A stretch of 8,906 bases of DNA from JAJNBA01 sp035512775. Lineage in GTDB: Bacteria > Actinomycetota > UBA4738 > HRBIN12. The notes beneath the pieces are model-generated. The model saw nothing but the letters and a program-made list of their open reading frames with translations. It did not search any database and had not been told where the DNA came from. Positions 1 to 6,043 of this stretch are shown piece after piece. Within the stretch, counting starts at the first letter, position 1, and each line of letters opens with the position of its first letter. The stretch lies in NCBI GenBank assembly GCA_035512775.1, contig DATKDI010000080.1:1-8906 (forward strand). The letters are read 5' to 3'. A program made the position numbers and the translations under genes.

Positions 1-138
1 GCCTACGACTCGAACGACTCACGCACCACCGAACTCGAGCGCTGGCTCCACCACTACAACTACCATCGACCCCACATGGCGCATGCGGGCAAGACGCCGA
101 TCACGGTCTTGAACAACGTCCCGAGGAAGCACAGCTAG
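1..138 (+). CDS. IS481-type transposase/integrase, C-terminal fragment (5' end outside window)
   Basis: Frame 1 is open from the left edge to TAG at 136-138 and gives 45 residues. The order is ELERWLHHYNYHRPHMA followed by GKTPITVLNN. This W-x-x-x-YN-x-x-RPH block and the TP...N tail are the usual end of the DDE rve-fold transposases of the IS481/IS3 group, just after the catalytic Glu region. The protein would be a DNA strand-transferase, but the catalytic triad lies outside the window. Directly after the stop I see no terminal inverted repeat. Instead a small convergent gene begins, and its TAG shares the same CTAG. This may therefore be an IS whose end lies inside the next gene, or a relic that has lost its end. 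Family call is fairly sure; whether the element is intact cannot be judged. Confidence 0.75.
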   Translation, partial: AYDSNDSRTTELERWLHHYNYHRPHMAHAGKTPITVLNNVPRKHS

Positions 139-311
139 TCCATCCCTGGTTCCACGGGGAAGGAGAACGGCCGCATGCCGTGCTCTTCCAGGGGGCAGTC
201 ACAGAGTGGGCAGCGAGGCGGTTCCTCGTACACGAGCACGGTCCGCTCGCAGTACGGGCAATCGCCTTCTCGCATCGCGGGAGGTTGTCCTGTTTCGTTC
301 GGCATCGGCAT
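135..311 (-). CDS. small zinc-ribbon protein, 58 aa, function unknown
   Basis: A - strand frame starts at ATG 311 (alternatives: ATG 305, ATG 275) and stops at TAG 137-135. Cys18-Pro-Tyr-Cys21 and Cys34-Pro-Leu-Cys37 form two CPxC knuckles 12 residues apart, with an extra Cys39. This is the layout of a rubredoxin-like zinc ribbon. The C-terminus (after about residue 45) is hydrophobic and proline-rich, ending in VEPGMD. Between the knuckles the sequence is acidic (VLVYEEPPR). I do not recognise the family. Codons after residue 13 have the strong G/C third position of the neighbours, while the first 12 are less biased, so ATG 275 (46 aa) is a real alternative start. No strong Shine-Dalgarno precedes either start. 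The stop overlaps the transposase stop on the other strand (CTAG). It may be transcribed with the 471-680 gene upstream, although a hairpin separates them. Confidence 0.6.
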   Translation of the reverse strand: MPMPNETGQPPAMREGDCPYCERTVLVYEEPPRCPLCDCPLEEHGMRPFSFPVEPGMD

Positions 312-413
312 CGCGCTCGGGGGGAGCGGTCTCCTGCCTGCATCGGCGGGATCATCGCCTACCTTGAATCAGGCAGACCGGTCGAGTGCCGAGGCGTTGC
401 CGGACCCGGACAC

Positions 414-448
414 AGTGCGACCCTCCCGGATCCGGGGAGGGTCGCACT
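414..448 (-). terminator. perfect 14-bp hairpin, likely terminator of the 471-680 gene
   Basis: Left arm AGTGCGACCCTCCC (414-427) and right arm GGGAGGGTCGCACT (435-448) are exact reverse complements around a 7-base loop. The hairpin lies 22 bases past the TAG of the small - strand gene. No T run follows on the - strand, so this is a U-less hairpin of the type often proposed in high-GC Actinobacteria. It could instead be a processing or stability element between two small genes. Confidence 0.65.
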
Positions 449-470
449 GGGGGGACTGGTGCGCTCGGCG

Positions 471-680
471 CTACGCGGCCTCCATCTCCTTGCGGCTGCG
501 GCGCTTGCCGCGCGCGACATAGGTGTGGACCGGTTCGTGCTGCCAGCAGTAGTCCCACTTGTTGTAGATCGAAAGCTTCGTTGCGCACCCCGGGGCCGCG
601 CAGCTGCGATCGGACTGATAACGCTTGTTGGCCCTCGGGAGCGACCGGACCGACTGGCCCCGGAAACTCTCCTCCGCCAT
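471..680 (-). CDS. small Cys/His (putative zinc-binding) protein, 69-72 aa, function unknown
   Basis: The protein has a basic N-terminus, then C-x4-C-x12-C-x2-H (CAAPGC ... CWQH; Cys30, Cys35, Cys48, His51 if numbered from GTG 689). The C-terminal tail is strongly basic (VARGKRRSRKEMEAA). Within the finger lies a TKLSIYN stretch. The ligand spacing suggests one zinc site, and the basic tail suggests nucleic-acid or ribosome contact; both are inferences. The frame opens at GTG 689, but GAAGGGA lies only a base or two before that GTG and about 10 bases before ATG 680, so ATG 680 is preferred. Stop is TAG 473-471, followed by a strong hairpin. A 150-base gap separates it from the enoyl-CoA hydratase gene upstream on the same strand; I see no gene in that gap. 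I do not recognise a named family. Confidence 0.65.
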   Translation of the reverse strand: MAEESFRGQSVRSLPRANKRYQSDRSCAAPGCATKLSIYNKWDYCWQHEPVHTYVARGKRRSRKEMEAA

Positions 681-830
681 CTCGTTCACTTCCCTTCGTC
701 GCTCTCACCGAAGGAGGGATCGGGCGCCCCTCCTCGTCGTGTGATTCGAACGATGGGAGGGACCGGTTCATTCCTGGGTTCAGGCCTGGTCTTGGTCGTC
801 ACGAAGACGCCACAGACCGGCGGACGTCTG

Positions 831-1604
831 TCAGTTGCCTCGGAACTCCGGTGAGCGCTTCTCGATGAACGCCCGCATGCCTTCCCGCTGGTCATCCCCC
901 CCGAACAAGGCCACGAACAGCTCTTTCTCCCTGGCGAGGCTCGCCGGCCCGGGGGTCCTCACGGCCGCGTTGATGGCCTCTTTGGCAGCCGCGAGGGCGC
1001 GGCGGGGCCCGTGCGCGAACGCCCTGGCGTCCCGCACCGCAGCCTCGAAGACCTCGTTCGCGGGCAGCACCCGCTCGACCAGCTTGAGCGCTTTCGCCTC
1101 CTCGGCGTCCACCTGCCGGCCCGAATAGCTGAGATCCCTCGAGACTCCGACCCCGGCCAGCCAGGTCATCCGTTGGGTGCCGCCCGCACCGGGGATCACG
1201 CCGATCCGGACCTCGGGCTGACCGACCTTCGCGTCGTCGGCCGCGTAGCGGAGGTCGCACGCGAGCGAGAGCTCGAACCCTCCGCCCAGCGCGAACCCGG
1301 TGATCGCGGCGATCGAAACCTTGGGCGTCGCCTCCAGGAGATCGCAGGCGTCACCGAGCTGGGTCACCTGTTCACGGATCTCGTCAGGCCCGTGGTCGAC
1401 CATCTCCTTGATGTCCGCGCCCGCGGCGAAGAGCTTCGGACCTCCCCACAGGACCAGTGCGCCGACGTCGTCACGTGACCCCGCGTCCTCGAGCGCGGCC
1501 AGCAACTCGATCGAGAGCTGCAACGAGATCGCGTTGGCCGGCGGACGGTCCAGACGGATGATCCCGACACCGTCGTCCACCTCGAGGTGCACGACCTCAG
1601 GCAT
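831..1604 (-). CDS. enoyl-CoA hydratase/isomerase (crotonase) family protein, 257 aa
   Basis: This is a cytoplasmic enzyme that hydrates trans-2-enoyl-CoA to 3-hydroxyacyl-CoA in fatty-acid or amino-acid breakdown. The sequence starts with the family's first strand (VVHLEVDDGVGIIRLDRPPANAIS). The CoA/oxyanion loop FAAGADIKEM is at 59-68. The second oxyanion loop and helix, GFALGGGFELSLACD, is at 103-117, and GQPEVRIGVIPGAGGTQRM follows at 128-146. Both catalytic acids of true hydratases (rat Glu144 and Glu164) are present as Glu111 and Glu131, so hydratase activity is likely; substrate is unknown. Length is normal for the family. ATG 1604 is chosen because the protein aligns from residue 1, the frame upstream is only shadow, and AAGGG lies 9 bases before it. 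The start overlaps the stop of the upstream gene by 8 bases (ATGCCTGA), indicating translational coupling. Confidence 0.95.
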   Translation of the reverse strand: MPEVVHLEVDDGVGIIRLDRPPANAISLQLSIELLAALEDAGSRDDVGALVLWGGPKLFAAGADIKEMVDHGPDEIREQVTQLGDACDLLEATPKVSIAAITGFALGGGFELSLACDLRYAADDAKVGQPEVRIGVIPGAGGTQRMTWLAGVGVSRDLSYSGRQVDAEEAKALKLVERVLPANEVFEAAVRDARAFAHGPRRALAAAKEAINAAVRTPGPASLAREKELFVALFGGDDQREGMRAFIEKRSPEFRGN

Positions 1605-2064
1605 CGCGGCGCACCCTTCGGTAGATGAGGTCGAAGTCGGTCGTGTAACTGGTGCCGTCTTCGGCGATCTCCCAGCGTCCGTTGATCGTGTTCCCGTCGT
1701 CGCTGAAGGTCGCGGTGAAGCGCTGGGCGAACGGCTCGCCCTCCCGCCAGAGCTTCCACTCACCGCCGCCGATGCTCATCTCGTAGACACGGCAGACGCC
1801 GCGCTCGTCGGAGTACAGCTGGGAGTACGTTCCATTGGCCCCGTCGCATCCGATGATGGAGACGTTGTCGGGAGCCTCGGGAAGCTCGGCCGTTCCACGC
1901 ACGAGCAGATGTGCCCTCGACTCGTGCCACTCGACGGTGACGCTTCCGCCGCCCGGCCACAGTTCTCCGTCGGGCCATCTCGCCTCGAAGGTCCACTCGC
2001 CGACGAGAGGCTCGAGCTCGTGGAGCGCTTGCTCCGCCGTTGGCTGATCCATCGATCCGCTCAT
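1597..2064 (-). CDS. DUF1579-like conserved protein, 155 aa
   Basis: A soluble protein with no signal peptide or membrane segment. It opens with HELEPLVGEWTFEARWPDG and continues with alternating hydrophobic strands: GSVTVEWHESRAHLLVRG, YSQLYSDERGVCRVYEMSI, WKLWREGEPFAQRFTATFSDDGNTINGRWE, and a closing DFDLIYRRV. The LVGEW opening, the DDGNTI.G.WE motif and the predicted beta-barrel character resemble DUF1579/lipocalin-like proteins that probably bind a small ligand; biochemical role is unknown. ATG 2064 follows AGGAGG by one base, which is very tight, while in-frame ATG 2052 is 13 bases from it, so either could be used. Its stop lies within the start of the enoyl-CoA hydratase gene, so the two are translated together. 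A 67-base gap to the SDR-like gene suggests a shared transcript. Family assignment is from memory of the motif pattern. Confidence 0.85.
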   Translation of the reverse strand: MSGSMDQPTAEQALHELEPLVGEWTFEARWPDGELWPGGGSVTVEWHESRAHLLVRGTAELPEAPDNVSIIGCDGANGTYSQLYSDERGVCRVYEMSIGGGEWKLWREGEPFAQRFTATFSDDGNTINGRWEIAEDGTSYTTDFDLIYRRVRRDA

Positions 2065-2131
2065 TCCTCCTGGGATGCGCTCGCGGTCTTGACCTACGGG
2101 CAGAGCTTAAGTCCATCCCCCGAGACGTTGC

Positions 2132-2998
2132 CTATCCCTGACCCGCCTTCGCGGCGATCGCTCGGAGACCATCCTCGAACGGCGTGGTCGACACGCCGAA
2201 AGCCGCGGCCGCGTCGGGCCCGCCGGCGTCGGGCGATGCGGCGAAGAATTCCGTGGCGCGGATCGACACGGGGATCTCGAGGAGGGTCGACAATCGCTCG
2301 GCTCCCGATGGCGGGTCGAGGTGGGTCGGCTCGCCGCCCTCCCCCACGAGCTCGAATACCTCGTCCGCGGTGAGCTCATCCGGTCCGCGGAGACTCCAGA
2401 TGCCCTCGATCGGGTCGCGCAGGTCGTCGATCGCCGCGACCACCTTCGCCACATCCTCTGCCAACACCGGAGCGAGACGTTGGCTGCCGTCGCCCACGAC
2501 GAAGCCATGTTCCGCACCCATCACCGTCGAGGCGAACCACAATCCGCCCAGCCCGTAGGCGTGGGAGGAGCGGAGCACCGCGTGTTCGAGCCCGCTGTGG
2601 ACGACCACCTCCTCCGCGAGAGCCTTCGCACGGAGGAAGGGATGCGGGTGGTCGACCGCGGCACCGGGGACGGACAGCAGGATCAGCCGGCGCACGCGAC
2701 CCTCCTTCGCCGCCGCGACGGCGGCGAGGGTCGAGCCGTGGTTCGCGGCGAAGATCTCCTCGTCGCTCGGCTGGTTCACGCCTCCGACGAGGTGCACGAT
2801 CGTGTGCACACGAGGGAGGATCTCGATGAGCTCCTCTGGCGCCTCGATCGGGAGCACCGCCACCTTCGCGCCCAGTTGGCGGAGCGCCTCGCCCGCCTCC
2901 GGACGCCGGACGGTCGCCCGCACCTCGTCGCGTTGGACCAGGGCCTCCACGATCGCACGCCCGAGGAGCCCCGACGCGCCCGTCACCATCACCGTCAT
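2132..2998 (-). CDS. NAD(P)-binding SDR/NmrA-like protein, 288 aa
   Basis: An atypical short-chain dehydrogenase/NAD(P)H-binding protein. The Rossmann glycine motif TGASGLLG is at residues 6-13. VRATVRR at about 26-32 ends beta-2, where basic residues hint at NADP binding. VHTIVHLVGGVNQP follows at 64-77, the usual third NAD-contact strand. RLILLSVPGA is the strand with the catalytic-type Ser. The region after FLRAKALAEEVVVHSGLEHAVLRSSHAYG (about 121-149) matches the extended-SDR/NmrA pattern in which K-x-x-x-E replaces the Tyr-x-x-x-Lys pair, so classical dehydrogenase chemistry is doubtful. A C-terminal substrate-type domain follows. The role may be reductase, quinone-linked subunit-like protein or redox sensor. 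No good Shine-Dalgarno precedes ATG 2998, but TAGCAT at 3013-3008 lies 9 bases upstream, suggesting a near-leaderless start. It heads the cluster with the next two - strand genes. Confidence 0.9.
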   Translation of the reverse strand: MTVMVTGASGLLGRAIVEALVQRDEVRATVRRPEAGEALRQLGAKVAVLPIEAPEELIEILPRVHTIVHLVGGVNQPSDEEIFAANHGSTLAAVAAAKEGRVRRLILLSVPGAAVDHPHPFLRAKALAEEVVVHSGLEHAVLRSSHAYGLGGLWFASTVMGAEHGFVVGDGSQRLAPVLAEDVAKVVAAIDDLRDPIEGIWSLRGPDELTADEVFELVGEGGEPTHLDPPSGAERLSTLLEIPVSIRATEFFAASPDAGGPDAAAAFGVSTTPFEDGLRAIAAKAGQG

Positions 2999-3007
2999 CG
3001 TCCGGCG

Positions 3008-3048
3008 ATGCTAACGGCGGCCGCTTGGGTCGAAGACGCAGTTACCCT
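3008..3048. promoter_or_regulatory. divergent -10 boxes for the SDR-like gene (-) and the kinase gene (+)
   Basis: The 56-base space between divergent starts 2998 (-) and 3055 (+) contains TAGCAT on the - strand (3013-3008, 9 bases before ATG) and TACCCT on the + strand (3043-3048, 6 bases before GTG). Both fit TANNNT at the distance expected for leaderless or nearly leaderless transcripts. No convincing -35 box is seen for either. Confidence 0.4.
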
Positions 3049-3054
3049 CCCGTC

Positions 3055-3945
3055 GTGCAGCCCCACCCTGCCGACATCGAACGAGTGCGCCGCGCCACAG
3101 GGACTACACCGGTGGCCTGGCGTGCTGCGTCCGGGCACGGCGCCCCGTCCAACAGGCGATCCGTCGTCGACCTCGGGAACGGGCGGTCCGCCTCGTGAAG
3201 ATCGCCGCCTACGACTACACGGCGGGATGGCTGCGAGACGAGTTCCGCATCTACTCGGCGCTCGACGGGCAGCCGTTCCTGCCGCGGGTGATCGGCTGGG
3301 ACGACGATGGGCTCGCGCCCGTACTCGCGCTGGAGGATCTCTCCGGTGCGACGTGGCCTCCGCCGTGGGACGTCGCGCGGATCGACGCCGTCCTTGCGAG
3401 CCTCGCGTCCGTGCATGCGAGCCAGCCACCCGAGGGTGTGCCTCCAGCCGTCGAGAGCCAGTTCGGCCAGGACGGATGGCCGGCCGTGATCGCGGACCCG
3501 GAGCTCTTCCTATCGCTCGGGCTCTGCTCACCGGATTGGCTCGACCACCTGCCCACGCATGCGGCGGCATCGGCAAATGCCGAGATCGATGGGAACTCGT
3601 TGCTGCACTTCGACGTGCGCCGTGACAACCTCTGTCTGCAGGAGGGCACCGCCGTACTGGTCGATTGGAACAGCGCGTGCGTCGGGAACCCGGTGCTGGA
3701 TACCGCCTCCTGGCTCCCCAGTCTCGAGGCAGAAGGCGGCCCGGCGCCGCACGTGATCCTCCCGGACGAGACGCCCGGGATGCCCGCGATCGCGTCGCTG
3801 CTGGCCGGCTACTTCTGCGCGCGGGCGGGTTTGCCGGCGATCCCTCAGGCTCCTCATGCTCGCCCCCTCCAGCTGATGCAGTCGAAAACGGCCCTGCCGT
3901 GGGCGGCTCGGCTCCTGGACCTCCCGCCACCGGCCAGCGGCCGGT
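3055..3945 (+). pseudogene. aminoglycoside-phosphotransferase-fold kinase gene, frameshifted and without a proper stop
   Basis: The gene opens at GTG 3055 and reads ...ATGTTPVAWRAASGHG, then a strand ending DLGNGRSAS, and stops at TGA 3196-3198. This is the beta-1/P-loop/beta-2 half of an APH N-lobe. The rest continues one frame over, from GTG 3195: VKIAAYDYTAGWLRDEF. The Lys of beta-3 is its residue 2 and the alpha-C Glu is residue 16. The catalytic HFDVRRDN (H138, D140, N145) and the metal-binding VDWN (D157) follow. Inserting one T at 3193 would give SAFVKIA and fuse the two parts. The family-like C-terminus (ALPWAARLLDLPPP) ends near 3945, but the frame stays open to 4460 straight through zur, so the end given is approximate. 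Catalytic residues are intact, so the break may be recent or a sequencing error. A genuine two-protein arrangement with a GTGA overlap is unlikely because the N-lobe is cut between beta-2 and beta-3. Confidence 0.75.
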
Positions 3946-3981
3946 ACTTGCACCTGCAACACACTGCTACTATTCAGCCTC
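3944..3981 (+). promoter_or_regulatory. zur promoter with candidate Zur operator
   Basis: TTGCA-CC-TGCAA (3948-3959) is a perfect inverted repeat, preceded by GTAC. TACTAT at 3968-3973 is a plausible -10, ending 8 bases before GTG 3982, so the transcript would be leaderless. The inverted repeat covers the -35 region. Its outer parts, GTACTTGCA (3944-3952) and TGCAAC (3955-3960), recur in the znuA promoter. Autoregulation by Zur is inferred. Confidence 0.5.
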
Positions 3982-4407
3982 GTGGATGCGTCCTATGCCG
4001 ACCTCATGGATCAACTCCGGAGCCGGGGGCTGCGCATGACGCCCCAGCGCCGAGCCATCGTCTCGGAGGTGATGCGGGCCAAGGGTCACATCTCGCCCAC
4101 CGCGATCGCGCGCAAGATCCAGGGCGACATGCCGGGGGTGAACGCCTCGACCGTCTACCGGACCTTGTCCCTCCTGGAGAGCGTCGGCGTGCTCCAGCAC
4201 TCCCATGTCGAGACCGGCGCCGAGTACCACCGGGCGGACGAAGCCCACCACGTCCACCTCACCTGCCGGAACTGCGGTCAGGACGACGAGCTCTCTCTGG
4301 ACGAGGCCGAGAAGCTCCAGGGACTGATCCGCCGCCATCACGGCTTCGTCGCCGACCTGACGCACTTCGCCATCACGGGTCTGTGCGCCGACTGCGCCGC
4401 CGCCTGA
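3982..4407 (+). CDS. zur: Fur-family zinc-uptake regulator Zur, 141 aa
   Basis: A cytoplasmic metal-dependent repressor. The winged-helix DNA-binding half (about 10-80) has RGLRMTPQRRAIVSEV, HISPTAIARKIQ and the recognition region NASTVYRTLSLLESVGVL. The metal and dimer half has EYHRADEAHHVHLTC with His83, His89, His90 and His92. Two CxxC pairs, Cys95/Cys98 and Cys135/Cys138, form the structural zinc site of the family. Fur, Zur, Mur and PerR cannot be separated by sequence alone; Zur is chosen because the convergent neighbour is a zinc-type znuABC operon sharing a promoter element. Length is normal. GTG 3982 fits a leaderless start 8 bases after TACTAT; ATG 4006 would remove the first 8 residues without harming the domain. 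The broken kinase frame crosses it in another frame. It ends 3 bases from the znuB stop. Confidence 0.9.
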   Translation: MDASYADLMDQLRSRGLRMTPQRRAIVSEVMRAKGHISPTAIARKIQGDMPGVNASTVYRTLSLLESVGVLQHSHVETGAEYHRADEAHHVHLTCRNCGQDDELSLDEAEKLQGLIRRHHGFVADLTHFAITGLCADCAAA

Positions 4408-4410
4408 CGA

Positions 4411-5253
4411 TCAGTGCGCCTCGGCGCCGAGTGCCGGGAGCTTGCGCCGCCAGCCACTGAACGCGAAGGCCACGACGAACAGGAGTCCGGCGGCGAGGAC
4501 GACGGTGCCGCCCGACGACCAGTTCAAGTAGTACGAGCCGTACACGCCTACGAACCCGCACAACGTGCCTGCCCCGACCGAGATCCACAACATCCGGCTG
4601 AACGAGTCGGTGAGCAGACGTCCGATCACCGGCGGGATCACGAGCATCGCCGCGATCATCGTCACACCGATCACGTTCATGGTGGCCGCGATCGTGGCGG
4701 TGAGCATCACCGCCAGCCCGACGTCGACGCGCCCGGTCCGCACGCCGGAGACCTCGGCCACCTCGGGATCGAACGTCGAGAAGAGGAGCTGCCGATAGCC
4801 GAAGAAAACGAAGAGGGTCGCCGCGATCGCCACACCCACCACGACGAGCACGTCGGCCGGGGCGACGCCCAGCACGTTGCCCCACAGAAGGGCTTCGAAG
4901 TTCACGACGAATGTCCTCTGGGTCGAGATCAAGATGATGCCGATGGCGAAGCTCGCCGACGTGATCGCGCCGATGGCGGCATCGGCGCCGATCGAGCGTC
5001 GGCGCGCCACCTTGTTGATGAACAGCGCGGCGACCAATCCCCACAGACCGGCACCCACGAAGACGTTCACTCCCACGATGTAGCTGGCCACAGCACCTCC
5101 GAAGATCGCGTGCGAGAGACCGTGGCCGATATAGCTCATCCCTCGCAGGACGACGTAGACGCCGATCAGACCGCAGAGGGCGCCGGTGATCGTGGCGACG
5201 ATGAGCGCTCGCTGGAAGAACTCGTAGCCGAAGGGCTCAAGCAGGGTGCTCAT
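4411..5253 (-). CDS. znuB: zinc ABC transporter permease ZnuB, 280 aa
   Basis: This is the integral membrane permease of the ABC-3 family, which passes Zn2+ from ZnuA across the inner membrane and dimerises on ZnuC. I count about eight hydrophobic spans, starting with ALIVATITGALCGLIGVYVVL. The family motif RGMSYIGHGLSHAIFGGAV follows at about 37-55, and later comes the TMNVIGVTMIAAMLVIPPVIGRLL block typical of the family. The C-terminus is a short basic cytoplasmic tail. ATG 5253 has GGAGG 6 bases upstream, a clear ribosome site, and removes a long arginine-rich shadow in front of it. The first 17 bases overlap the end of znuC, so the two are translationally coupled. The stop lies 3 bases from the convergent zur stop. 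A 12-bp palindrome, CTCGGCGCCGAG at 4420-4431, lies inside the last codons. Confidence 0.93.
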   Translation of the reverse strand: MSTLLEPFGYEFFQRALIVATITGALCGLIGVYVVLRGMSYIGHGLSHAIFGGAVASYIVGVNVFVGAGLWGLVAALFINKVARRRSIGADAAIGAITSASFAIGIILISTQRTFVVNFEALLWGNVLGVAPADVLVVVGVAIAATLFVFFGYRQLLFSTFDPEVAEVSGVRTGRVDVGLAVMLTATIAATMNVIGVTMIAAMLVIPPVIGRLLTDSFSRMLWISVGAGTLCGFVGVYGSYYLNWSSGGTVVLAAGLLFVVAFAFSGWRRKLPALGAEAH

Positions 5254-6043
5254 GATGGTCCTCCCGGAGTGGCAGCACCTTCGCGCCCTCCTCCTCGAGG
5301 AGCTCGGGGTACTGCTCGAGCACCACCGGCATCCCGCCGTGCGACAGCACTTCGAGGGGCGCGCCGTAGGTCTTCTCGAGTACCTCACTGGTGATCACCT
5401 GACGCGGCGAGCCCGTCGCGATCACCTCGCGGTTCAGGCACACGAGCCGCGGCAGGTGCGACGCGATCCCGTTCAGGTCGTGGGTCGTGAGCACGATCGC
5501 GAGACCTTCGTGATGCAGGTCGTGGATCACGTGCATCACGTCGTGACGGGTCCGGACGTCGATCCCGCTCGTGGGCTCATCTAGGAGGAGCAGCCGAGGC
5601 CGCCCGAGCATCGCACGCGCGATGAAGACGCGCTGCTGCTGCCCACCCGAGAGCTCCCGGATGTGACGGTCCGCGAGGCCGGCGAGGTCCAGCCGCTCGA
5701 GCACTTCCTCTGCTTCCGCGACCTCTTGCTTGGACGGCCAGGGCAGCCGCCGACCGTCGACCCGAGCCATGAGGATCGCCTCGCGCACGGTCACCGGGAA
5801 ATACCAGTTCACCGTCTCGACCTGTGGGACGTAGCCGATCGAGAGATCGGAGGCTCGTTCGATCCGACCGGCGATGGGCTCGACGGACCCGGCGATCGCC
5901 TTCAGGAGCGTGCTCTTGCCGCTGCCCGACGGGCCGACGATCCCGACGAACTCCCCGGCCCCGATCGCGAGATCCACGTTCACCAGGACCGGCTCCCTGC
6001 CGTAGCGGCACGTGACACGCTCGAAGCGGACGAGATCTCCCAT
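5237..6043 (-). CDS. znuC: zinc ABC transporter ATP-binding protein ZnuC, 268 aa
   Basis: The ATPase subunit powers zinc import with ZnuA and ZnuB. All nucleotide-binding motifs are present: Walker A GPSGSGKST at 37-45, Q-loop Gln74 in YVPQVE, signature LSGGQ at 131-135, Walker B LLLLDEP at 151-157, and switch His188 in TTHD. The stretch VNWYFPVTVREAILM after the Q-loop is typical of the metal-uptake ATPases (Mn/Zn type). The C-terminus ends in a His/acid tail, REDHHEHPA, that may bind metal (inference). The start codon shares one base with the znuA stop (TGATG), and the stop overlaps znuB by 17 bases, so the three genes form one operon. GGAGG lies 12 bases before the start, rather far, so coupling from znuA is likely important. 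Confidence 0.95.
   Translation of the reverse strand: MGDLVRFERVTCRYGREPVLVNVDLAIGAGEFVGIVGPSGSGKSTLLKAIAGSVEPIAGRIERASDLSIGYVPQVETVNWYFPVTVREAILMARVDGRRLPWPSKQEVAEAEEVLERLDLAGLADRHIRELSGGQQQRVFIARAMLGRPRLLLLDEPTSGIDVRTRHDVMHVIHDLHHEGLAIVLTTHDLNGIASHLPRLVCLNREVIATGSPRQVITSEVLEKTYGAPLEVLSHGGMPVVLEQYPELLEEEGAKVLPLREDHHEHPA

Noticed and set aside
690..830. Gap between the small Cys/His gene and the hydratase gene searched for genes or RNA
   Set aside because: No coding pattern, tRNA fold or convincing promoter. The frames crossing it are low-complexity shadows.
812..831. Possible hairpin ACAGAC...GTCTGT after the enoyl-CoA hydratase
   Set aside because: Only 6 bp with an 8-base loop, overlapping the stop codon and lacking a T run; too weak to call a terminator.
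1605..1763. N-terminal extension of the enoyl-CoA hydratase frame to 1763
   Set aside because: The extra 53 residues are Ser/Arg/Thr-rich, lie inside the upstream gene in another frame and have no family match.
2995..3930. 311-residue open frame on the - strand opposite the kinase
   Set aside because: Arginine/serine/proline-rich composition without motifs. The + strand carries the conserved kinase residues.
5254..5388. N-terminal extension of znuB to 5388
   Set aside because: Arg/Cys/Ser-rich shadow of znuC. ATG 5253 has a good GGAGG and begins the family sequence.
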